A stretch of 41,322 bases of DNA from Pseudomonadales bacterium (GTDB lineage Bacteria; Pseudomonadota; Gammaproteobacteria; Pseudomonadales; DC-out160), in assembly GCA_019090455.1 (NCBI GenBank), contig JAHRWA010000056.1:1-41322 (forward strand), read 5' to 3'. A program made the position numbers and the translations under genes. Below the pieces are notes generated by a model. It had not been told where the DNA came from, did not search any database, and worked only from the letters and a program-made list of their open reading frames with translations. Shown here piece after piece: positions 22,794 through 31,300 of this stretch (its first letter is position 1; every line of letters starts with the position of its first letter).

Positions 22794-23727
22794 CAATAAA
22801 ATAATTCAATCTATCTGCAGGTAAATCGTTAATACCTGCAGCCGCCGCCCTTCCACCTCCCGTAGGAAAATTTCGACAAAGATCCACCGCTCCTTGTTTG
22901 TTGTTAAGCGGGGCTCTGACACTCACCAAATAGTTACCATTCTCTTTAATCGTTAACACTCCATGGGCTCTGTCAGGAAATGCATTCGTAAGATCATTAC
23001 TATAGACACCACTGACTCGCCTAGCCCAAGGCTCATTGGGCAAAATAAATACCGCAATATCCGCATCAACAACTGTAGCCTTCGTATTTTTGGCCGCAAG
23101 CATGTCTGAATTATAGCCTTCCTCCAGCTTTTGAAAATCGGCTTTGCAGCTACTAACAAAATCTAAAGGGGCGCTATAGGCACTTAGCTTTCGGTACAGA
23201 TCTACAGGGTTAAAATGCAGATCTTCTATAGATGAACCATACCCGTTGTAATTGATATAGATTCCCAATGCTTCCAAACGTTGCAAATCACTCGTAGATA
23301 GATTCAAGTTTTTTGCTAATGCAAGAGCACTCTTTTTTAGATTATCGCCAAATGCACCGACTACCGCCCACTGTGAATACGCCCCTTGTAAATATCCATT
23401 AACCAATAGACTGGTACAAACGTCAGGAGATTCGTTAATGATAGACGTAAAGTTAGCGGAGACAGGTATTGCTCCAGGGTAGTGGTGATCTACGTAAAAC
23501 ACTTCTACTTGATTAGCCAAAGCATTCTTTATCGCCGAACTATTTTTTTCCAGAGATACATCCAGTACAGTCAATCTGTCGCCAGCCTTAAAGTGAATAC
23601 CGGCGACCAAATCTATTTTTCGCTTTACACCCGACACCAAGTGAGAATCTAGTGGCTCAACATTACGTAACTGTATTAACGAGCAAATTCCGTCGGCATC
23701 GCCATTAAATACGTCATAACAAGTCAT
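22768..23727 (-). CDS. DHH-superfamily phosphoesterase
   Basis: About 319 residues carry the DHH signature: motif I NGDADGICSL, motif II TVLDVSLEK, motif III VDHHYPG, motif IV VVGAFGDN, and a C-terminal DHHA1-type glycine-rich motif, FPTGGGRAAAAG. Such enzymes use two Mn ions to hydrolyse phosphodiesters in small oligonucleotides, cyclic dinucleotides or pAp; here the substrate is unknown. His in the usual GGGH motif is replaced by Arg, which may alter specificity. The ATG at 23727 was preferred over a GTG at 23739; neither has a clear ribosome-binding site. It is the last gene of a minus-strand run with the two alpha/beta hydrolases, 40-50 bases after the previous stop, so co-transcription is likely, but no functional link to the biosynthetic genes is established. 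Confidence 0.82.
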   Translation of the reverse strand: MTCYDVFNGDADGICSLIQLRNVEPLDSHLVSGVKRKIDLVAGIHFKAGDRLTVLDVSLEKNSSAIKNALANQVEVFYVDHHYPGAIPVSANFTSIINESPDVCTSLLVNGYLQGAYSQWAVVGAFGDNLKKSALALAKNLNLSTSDLQRLEALGIYINYNGYGSSIEDLHFNPVDLYRKLSAYSAPLDFVSSCKADFQKLEEGYNSDMLAAKNTKATVVDADIAVFILPNEPWARRVSGVYSNDLTNAFPDRAHGVLTIKENGNYLVSVRAPLNNKQGAVDLCRNFPTGGGRAAAAGINDLPADRLNYFIDKLRAGYS

Positions 23728-23779
23728 ATCTATGTGCACCGGTGCTTATGAATAAAAACAATTTGATAGCGCCTAAATA

Positions 23780-24646
23780 TTAGCTTTCCTGATGGGCATC
23801 AGCGACAATTTGAACCCACTGACAGATTTTTTGAGGTATTAATTTTTGGTATTCTGGGTCAGTTATTATATGTTCCAGACTAGAATAATAATCAACGCGC
23901 AATAAACCTTTAAAATCAACTTTAGAAAAGCTAGATTCAAATTGGGAGTCGTGATTGTAAACATCCAATGCACCTCCAGTAAAAATATTATACATATGGA
24001 TTTTCTTGGCAGCTAAGGTCGCTAGTCCTTTAGCAATTTCTTGCTTAGGAGGAAAAACGCGAATATAACTCGGCATTTCCACAAACTCATCATCCAAAGA
24101 CGCCGTGCTGCCTTCAGTTGGAGCTTTCGATGTACCTACTACTCGATGGAACAACCTCTTCCACACTTCTATATCTAGTATACGAGGACCATAGTGCGTG
24201 AGGTACCATCTCCAGTTACGGTAACAATAGGAATCTATTTGCACCATTCCAATAACGCGTTCATCACGTAAGGCAACCTCATAAGATGCATCGGCACCCG
24301 AACATAAACCATATACAATAAATTGATTAATCCCCTTTTTACGTTGCAAATAATCCATAACTTCTTTTGTTTCCGCCACCGAGCTTTCTTGAAAAGACTG
24401 GGTACCACGTCGAGTTTCACTATCGCCAATTCCAGAAAAATCAAACCTGGCAGCTAAAAAACCAGTTTCTGCTAATAATCTCGCAATTTTGACGGAAACT
24501 CGACACGTTCCGATATGATGCATTACACCGGAATTGAGTATGAGTACGGCTGGTTTCGTTTTATTAAAATCTTTGGACTCGGAAATGATAGTCGTCAAAG
24601 GTGTCGGGCGACCAATCTTGATAGCGCTTTCTCTTATTTTAGTCAT
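23780..24646 (-). CDS. Alpha/beta hydrolase with cysteine nucleophile position (exosortase-associated hydrolase 1-like)
   Basis: The alpha/beta-hydrolase fold is clear: LNSGVMHHIG (oxyanion loop), ARFDFSGIGDS, and the nucleophile elbow YGLCSGAD. The elbow has the form G-x-C-x-G, so cysteine (residue 142 counting from the longer start at 24727) replaces the usual serine, as in dienelactone hydrolase. This pattern and the ESAIKIG-type N-terminus recall the 'hydrolase 1' proteins near exosortase loci (from memory). The ATG at 24646 was chosen because AAAGGA sits right before it; a GTG at 24727 would add 27 low-complexity acidic residues. It follows the second hydrolase gene in the same operon. 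The likely role is acyl transfer or release on thioester-bound chains, which is inference; no exosortase is in the window. Confidence 0.75.
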   Translation of the reverse strand: MTKIRESAIKIGRPTPLTTIISESKDFNKTKPAVLILNSGVMHHIGTCRVSVKIARLLAETGFLAARFDFSGIGDSETRRGTQSFQESSVAETKEVMDYLQRKKGINQFIVYGLCSGADASYEVALRDERVIGMVQIDSYCYRNWRWYLTHYGPRILDIEVWKRLFHRVVGTSKAPTEGSTASLDDEFVEMPSYIRVFPPKQEIAKGLATLAAKKIHMYNIFTGGALDVYNHDSQFESSFSKVDFKGLLRVDYYSSLEHIITDPEYQKLIPQKICQWVQIVADAHQES

Positions 24647-24730
24647 GGATTCCTTTGGCTTTATTTTAGAATTAGAGTCAGCCTTAACACTGTCAACGTC
24701 TACATTCATGTCATTATCCACTTCCACTCT

Positions 24731-25501
24731 TTATTTCACCATCCAATTTACAATTGCTTGAATAACGGGTTGAGGCAATAGTATACCTCCAAATTCATCA
24801 ACATAATTCCAATCACCCGGTGCGGGTGCTAGTTCGTAGGTATAATTCGTTTTTCTATTCCAGGCATTTTTCAAAATACGGCTAGAGTCATTTTCTTGTG
24901 AGATCACATTAAAAACTTTGTCTGCCTTGGGATTCAGGTCTAACAAATCTAAAGTCCCTAATTCTTGCCTCAGTTTTTTTACTAGCGGAAAACCATTAAA
25001 ATGCAGGGTTTCATTTTCATCCACACGATTACAAACCGATGCGCCTTCCATCTGCATCGCTTTTTGCAATTCCTCATCATAACGAGTTCCCGAGATGACG
25101 GGGTCCCACAATACCAGTTTATGAATTTGAGATTTACCGGTTGATGCAGCAGCGGCTAACAACGCTCCCAATCTCAGCCCCACCACATTGACCTTGTCGA
25201 CACAGGCTGTTTCTTTCAGTTCTTCTACGGCAACATCAATATCTTCCAACCATCCTTCCACAGTAGCATTTTCAATCTCTCCGCTAGAATCGCCAGTACC
25301 TCGATAATCGAAGCGCATAACCGAATAGCCCTGCATCGCTAATAACATGGCAAGTTGGCGATAAGCTCTATGGGACCGCATGTACTCTTGCCCAAAAGGG
25401 GGACAGAGTAATACGCTCTCTTGCCTCATTTGCTGGGCCTTATGTGGGTGATGCACACCGTATAAAGGTTGGGCAGACGAACCAAAGAAAAACGGATTCA
25501 T
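24731..25501 (-). CDS. Alpha/beta hydrolase-fold protein lacking the serine nucleophile (exosortase-associated hydrolase 2-like)
   Basis: This 256-residue protein starts with a typical loop (LLCPPFGQEYMRSHRAYRQLA) and FDYRGTGDSSG, as in serine aminopeptidase/S33-type hydrolases. Its nucleophile elbow is VVGLRLGALLA: Arg110 occupies the position normally held by Ser, so the classical hydrolase reaction is unlikely. The same GLRLGA motif is, from memory, typical of the partner 'hydrolase 2' in exosortase-associated pairs. It may be a binding or scaffold subunit of the adjacent cysteine-type hydrolase, whose gene begins only a few bases to 85 bases later depending on start. The ATG at 25501 has AGGA eight bases upstream. 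The paired genes stand between the molybdenum hydroxylase and the DHH gene on the minus strand. Confidence 0.75.
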   Translation of the reverse strand: MNPFFFGSSAQPLYGVHHPHKAQQMRQESVLLCPPFGQEYMRSHRAYRQLAMLLAMQGYSVMRFDYRGTGDSSGEIENATVEGWLEDIDVAVEELKETACVDKVNVVGLRLGALLAAAASTGKSQIHKLVLWDPVISGTRYDEELQKAMQMEGASVCNRVDENETLHFNGFPLVKKLRQELGTLDLLDLNPKADKVFNVISQENDSSRILKNAWNRKTNYTYELAPAPGDWNYVDEFGGILLPQPVIQAIVNWMVK

Positions 25502-25649
25502 TTTCTAATTCCTAAACTGAAAAAAAATATTACAATAGTATAGATAAAACATTAGCTTACGCTTAAGTCTAACATAATCAAACGTAAACAGAAGCCGAAG
25601 GCGGCGCCTTATTGACGTCACCCTATCGAAGTTCACTGTTAACAAAGAG

Positions 25650-25674
25650 GCCTTTTAGCTTATAGCTAAAAGGC
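25650..25674 (-). terminator. 11-bp perfect hairpin downstream of the molybdenum hydroxylase gene
   Basis: GCCTTTTAGCT (25650-25660), loop TAT and AGCTAAAAGGC (25664-25674) form an uninterrupted stem 6 bases past the stop codon. On the minus strand only a short T-rich stretch follows, so it may terminate moderately or protect the mRNA 3' end. Confidence 0.6.
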
Positions 25675-25679
25675 AACAG

Positions 25680-27893
25680 TCAGACTGGTTCGACCGCATT
25701 TTCTAGATTAAGTCGCCCTTCCGTATTGAGGAAAGGGAATCGCAAAAAACGATGTGACACCCCCTTTCTCACTGCATTTGCTATTGCTGGACCAATGGCA
25801 ACCACACCCAGCTCGCCTACCCCTGTGGGATGCCATTGATTCTGATCAATTAAGATTTCTACCTTCGGAGCATCCTTCATTCGAGCAACACGGTAGTGCT
25901 GAAAATTCAATGCCAAACCCTTTTGTTTGAAAGGAATTTCACTCATCAGGCACGCCGAAAGACCGTATATAATCCCTCCCTCAATTTGCGCGCGAATTCC
26001 ATTGGGGTTCACTGCTACCCCACAATCTACAGCCGCCCAAACATTTGAAATAGCCAGCACGTCATCTTCTATTGTCACATTCACTACCAATGCGATATAG
26101 GAACCAAAACATCGATAAGACGCAAACCCCATTGCTCTATTCTCTAGCTGACCTTGCTCCCAGTTCGAAGCTGTTTTTACTGTATCGATGACATTCAATA
26201 ATCGCTGTGGCTGATATCGAGTACCAGCGTTCACGCTAACTTTCAAGCGCTCAACCAGACCTAATCGCTTAACATGATGGCTAAAGAAGGTCATCGGGTC
26301 GGCATCGTAAGAATAACTCAATTCATCAACGAAACTGCAAATAGCAAAACTCAAATATCCATGTTCAACCGCTCTCCATATGCCTGGCAGAAAATTTCCC
26401 GCTAATTTTTTCCCCGTCGATTCGACATTCCAATCGAGAAAATCAAATCGAGTACTAGCACTATTGGAGTCTTCATGGGTAGCACTGCCAGATAGACAAA
26501 GCTGATGTAAAATCTGTTCAGGCCGCTCTCGATCCCACATCAAAAGTTGAGCGCTCGCGTGTCGATAGTACTCTCGAGCGAGATCATCTTCGCGAGTCCA
26601 AACTAACTGTACTTTGACTTTTTTATCCCGAACGATCGTATCCTGACTCGTTCGAGCCTCACTGAATTCAGTAAACTGACGCTGAAAATAACGTTGTGCG
26701 ATCCAAGCCGTTTCTATCACAAAATCATTATAACGTTTTCGCCCAAAAGATCCGCCAATGGGAACCGTATGAAGCTCTACATCGTCTCGATTTAACGTCA
26801 AAAAATCAGCTACTTGTCTTTTAGCATGCTGCGGTGCCTGTGTTGGAGCCCAGATTTCACACTGCCTTCCGTCAAATTCAACTAGGGCCGACTCAGGCTC
26901 CATTGGAGCGTGTGCAACTGCGGGTGTGCTAAATGTGAGAGCCAGCCGTTTTTTGGAAATCACCGAATTAAGATTAAGGCGATCCGACTCTAATTCGAAC
27001 GAGGTTTTAGACGTGATGCCAGATAACGGTAATGTTGAATTGATGTGCTTTTCCAGCGCCCTTTTACACTTTAAGAGAGGCCAGGTTGCCTGAGCGAGTA
27101 GCGCTATCCTGGTCGCAATACCCGATAAAGAACCATTCAGCGTAAACGCATCAATTAGGTTGTATTCCACTTTCATCGAAGCCAATTCCGCATCACTCGG
27201 CACCGGCCACCCTGGCTGAAAGATGACTACTGCCGCCCTAACGGTCTTCGAATCCGCTAAATCAGCGACGAAATCAAAGCTACCCGACACTTTGGCTTTA
27301 ACTGTTTTCGAAGCAACCTCGCAGCCAATCAAATCAAATTCGCTGTTTGCCTTTAAAGTGATAGGACCATCATAGAGCAACGACGATACGTCTTGTATAA
27401 GGTCGAGATACTCCACTTGTCGCTGACTACCCACATGATAGACAACACCGTTTTTGGTACTGCACTCCTCCGCAGGAACTGAGAACTGACTTGCGGCTAA
27501 CGCCACCGCAGACGCTCTAATATAAGCGCCAACCTCTCGCATGCGATTCCACCATAAGGATACCGAAGAACTGCCAACCGTCATCTGTTGACCGAGCGCT
27601 GAGTTCGCATCTGCGTACTCAATCAAAAGGCGGTTGAGTGGGAAGTCCATCTCTTCCGCCACCATCATCGAAAAGCTGGTGACCACATCTTGCCCCATTT
27701 CAGAACGGGGGAAAATAAATCTAAATTGCGCACCCTCAACAGCAAGGTACATCCACGCAAGATTAGTGTCACTGCCCTCAGCATTAGACCGCGCCGAATT
27801 AGAACAGCCCGAGACACCAAACAAGATAAGTGCTGTAGTGGATTTACCGGTGGCACTGAGAAACTCACGGCGAGAAACAGATTTAATATTCAT
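25680..27893 (-). CDS. Tat-exported lipoprotein molybdenum hydroxylase, molybdopterin subunit (xanthine dehydrogenase/IorB family)
   Basis: The 737-residue protein has a Tat signal (SRREFL at residues 7-12, then a hydrophobic stretch) that ends in a lipobox VSGC at Cys30, so it should be folded in the cytoplasm, exported and lipid-anchored. The rest matches isoquinoline 1-oxidoreductase beta/aldehyde-oxidase large subunits: FPRSEMGQDV, the QAPQHAKRQVA and GGSFGRK segments, WRAVEHGYLSF, AVDCGVAVNPNGI, and near the C-terminus HPTGVGELG with the expected catalytic Glu694. These enzymes hydroxylate N-heterocycles or oxidise aldehydes with water as oxygen source. They normally pair with a [2Fe-2S] subunit, which is not found in this window, so the electron route is unknown. 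It is next to the NRPS/PKS, with a divergent intergenic region of about 450 bases between. Confidence 0.9.
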   Translation of the reverse strand: MNIKSVSRREFLSATGKSTTALILFGVSGCSNSARSNAEGSDTNLAWMYLAVEGAQFRFIFPRSEMGQDVVTSFSMMVAEEMDFPLNRLLIEYADANSALGQQMTVGSSSVSLWWNRMREVGAYIRASAVALAASQFSVPAEECSTKNGVVYHVGSQRQVEYLDLIQDVSSLLYDGPITLKANSEFDLIGCEVASKTVKAKVSGSFDFVADLADSKTVRAAVVIFQPGWPVPSDAELASMKVEYNLIDAFTLNGSLSGIATRIALLAQATWPLLKCKRALEKHINSTLPLSGITSKTSFELESDRLNLNSVISKKRLALTFSTPAVAHAPMEPESALVEFDGRQCEIWAPTQAPQHAKRQVADFLTLNRDDVELHTVPIGGSFGRKRYNDFVIETAWIAQRYFQRQFTEFSEARTSQDTIVRDKKVKVQLVWTREDDLAREYYRHASAQLLMWDRERPEQILHQLCLSGSATHEDSNSASTRFDFLDWNVESTGKKLAGNFLPGIWRAVEHGYLSFAICSFVDELSYSYDADPMTFFSHHVKRLGLVERLKVSVNAGTRYQPQRLLNVIDTVKTASNWEQGQLENRAMGFASYRCFGSYIALVVNVTIEDDVLAISNVWAAVDCGVAVNPNGIRAQIEGGIIYGLSACLMSEIPFKQKGLALNFQHYRVARMKDAPKVEILIDQNQWHPTGVGELGVVAIGPAIANAVRKGVSHRFLRFPFLNTEGRLNLENAVEPV

Positions 27894-28340
27894 CGGATGT
27901 CATTTTTCAATTGTTAGTTATCAATTAAAGGGATTCAAATATTCTGCAAGCGATAGCGAAATGGATATAATGTAAGTAACTCAGTGAATTGTCTTACGAA
28001 ACCATTAAATAATCACTTACAATGGGATTTTTTTAACTCGAAATTTGATTTTAGTTGGTATCATCTACGGACGGCTGATCTCATTTCCCCACAAGTTAGG
28101 CAAACACTCACTATTTTGACGGCTCATTAACCAATGGCTTTACGACACCACTCTATTTTATGCACCAATTCACTATTCGCTAACTTAAGTCATATAACAA
28201 ACCACAAGCTCACGATAAAATGAAAACCAATATAGTGGCGATGATAAAAAATAGGGATAAACTAGAAAAACCCCTCAAATTTGACCGCCTCTCTCGAGAC
28301 TCCCAGCCCAACCAAGAATGAAAACTATGAGAAACAAGAA
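27894..28340. promoter_or_regulatory. 447-bp divergent intergenic region between Mo-hydroxylase and NRPS
   Basis: No gene is visible. A plus-strand TATAAT at 27966-27971 lacks a clear -35, and GACGGCT occurs twice (28070-28076 and 28118-28124). It must hold promoters for both directions, but I cannot fix their positions. Confidence 0.4.
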
Positions 28341-31300
28341 ATGACATCAGAGAATCGTTTTGACTGCTGTATTATTGGAGAGGGTAAGCTCACTTTAGAG
28401 TGTGCACAACTATTGTTAAATTGCGGCCATATCATTCACGGAATGGTCTCAACCAATGCCGACATCAAGTCATGGGCAAAGGAAAGAGACATCCCCTGTA
28501 TCGATTCTACTGAAGATCAGGAAGCTTTTTTTAGCCAACGAGAGTTCGACTACCTTTTTAGTATTATTAATCCAAGAAAAGTATCAACAACCCTACTATC
28601 AATGCCTAAAATAGGCGCTATAAATTACCATGATGCTCCACTACCAAAATATGCAGGACTTCATGTCACCACTTGGGCAATTCAAAACCAAGAACAGAAA
28701 TTTGGTGTCACTTGGCACGAAATGGTCGATCAGTTTGACGCCGGCAAGATTCTAAAACAAGTTGAATTCGCCATTGAGCCCGATGATTCCGCGTTTAGCT
28801 TAAACATCCGGTGTTTTCAAAAAGGCCTCGAAACCTTTGCTGAGTTGATAAAAGAGTTAAGTGAAAATACTGTCACTCGCCGCCCACAAGATCTTAGCCA
28901 GCGATCCGCTTATCTTTCTACCCAACGTCCCGCATCGGCCGCCATCATTGATTGGTCCGCCAGTGCAGCAGAAATCGAAGCCTTAGTTCGTTCGCTTAAT
29001 TACCAAACCGATAACAACCCTTTAGGTCTACCCAAGGTATTTATCAGTCAATCGTTCTATCTCATCACTGACGTTGCACTAAAAGAGACGAATAGTTCCT
29101 CTAATGAGACTGCTACCCCCGGCACTATTCTTCGTATCGGGGAAAGCGAATTAGACGTCAGCATCGGTTCCGGCACCATCACCGTAAAAAATCTACTCAC
29201 TATAGATGGTGAACCCGTCAATCTAACGAAAAATAGCGAGATCATTGAAGGCTCATGCTTCGAGTCACTACCAAAAACCAAGCTCGACGAAATCCACACT
29301 CTTGATAATACCTTGGCAAGGAACGAAAAATACTGGAAAGAGGCTTTACAGAACTCAGAACCTTTTACCTTTGCGACGCACGGTGCCCAGCCACTCACCG
29401 GCACCCACCATCGTACAGAGCAACAGTCAGCAACCCTCACTAGCGCACAACAAGAGTTGTTAGCGAAAGAATTCCCTAATCTATCCGTCTCCGACGCACT
29501 CGCTGGATTGTTTTGCTGTTTCCTACGACGAATGGCTGATGCAGAATCCTTTGATATTGGCCTGCAATCACCTGAAGACAATACCCTCAACTCCCTTTAT
29601 TCCGCTAGAGTCCCTTTAAACATCGCCATCGATAATAAAGAGAGTATTCGAACGCTCACCGAAAAACTAGCGGCGAAGTTAACCACAACCCGAAGCAAGA
29701 AAAGTTACATCCGAGACCTCATCCCACGCACGCCCTCGTTAAGCCAAGTTAGCTTTCCAGTCGCAATAGAAACCGTAGATGATTTATCGAAGGGATGTGA
29801 CGGAGCCAACGACACCTTGGTTCTAACAATCAAAAATAACAGTACAAACTACTTATGGAAATATAGCCCCGACTCTCTCAGTGAAGAAAGCGCTCAACAA
29901 ATCATTCAGAAATTCAATTTTTTCTTAGAGAATTCGCTTGCATACTTAGACGCTCCGCTATCGCAAATTTATCTCGTTAGTGAAGATGAGATGAAGACCA
30001 TACTCGTAGATTGGAATAAAACAGAAAAAGCGGTCGAACAAGATACATGTATTCATCAACTATTTGAGCAACAAGCCGCGCAACAACCTGATGCTATCGC
30101 ACTGACCTTTCGCAACAAAACGATATCTTATGGGCAACTCAATCATAAAGCGGATCAATTGGCGTCTAAATTACGTCAACTCGGCACACAGCCGGACTCA
30201 CTGATAGGTGTATTTCTAGAACGATCGATCGAAATGATGATTGGACTGCTTGCCATTCACAAAGCTGGAGCGGCATACGTTCCTCTCGACCCGGCCTACC
30301 CTCGAGATAGAATAGCGTTGATGATTAGTGACTCTGAAGCGCACATTTTACTAACCCATTCAAAATTAGAAAATGAAATCCCATCAAATGATGCAAAGAT
30401 TCTCTGCCTCGACAAAGAGCCTTATATTAAAAACGAATTGAGTGGATTGCCTGATACAACAGAGGTAGCTGACAATCACGCCAGTATCGTTACCCCCTCC
30501 AATCTTGCCTATGTTATCTATACCTCCGGTTCCACTGGCAAACCCAAGGGAGTCATGGTTGAACACAGAAATGTGATCAATTTTATGGCGGGTATGGATG
30601 ACACGCTAGATTTTCAAATGGGTAGAGACAAACCCGGTACGTGGTTAGCCGTCACCAGCATTTCCTTTGATATTTCGGTACTCGAATTATTCTGGACCTT
30701 AACGCGCGGATTTAAAGTCGTTATTCAAGAAGAGGAAGCACGCACCCTCGGCGGATCACAGCAAGGCGTTTCTACTGTAGCTCGCAAACTCGATGTGGGC
30801 TTATTCTATTTTTCCAGTGATGCGGGCCCTGACACTCAGAACAACCGCTACAAGCTTCTATTGGAAGGTGCAAAGTTTGCTGACACCCATCAATTTTCAT
30901 CAATATGGACTCCAGAACGTCACTTCCATCTTTTCGGCGGGTTATATCCCAATCCCTCCGTCACTAGCGCTGCGGTAGCTGCCATCACCAACAATGTCGC
31001 TATCCGCGCAGGCAGCATTGTATTACCACTACATAATCCCATTCGCGTCACCGAAGAATGGTCAGTGGTGGATAACATCTCCAACGGGCGAGTTGGGTTT
31101 TCATTCGCATCCGGCTGGCATGCCAACGATTTCGCCTTAAAACCAGAGAATTACGAAAACCGACGACAACTGATGTTTGATCAAATAGAAACGGTGCGCA
31201 AATTATGGCGCGGTGAAACAGTTGAAGTCATGAACGGCGAGGGCCAACCTTTCGCTGCCAAAGTATATCCCCCCCCCATCCAAGCAGAGCCTCCCATTTG

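Noticed and set aside
24515..24781. Plus-strand frames antisense to the hydrolase genes
   Set aside because: They lie on the opposite strand of clear coding sequence, have no ribosome-binding site and resemble no protein family.
27966..27971. TATAAT as the NRPS promoter
   Set aside because: No acceptable -35 lies at 15-19 bases and the leader would be about 360 bases, so it is noted only within the intergenic entry.
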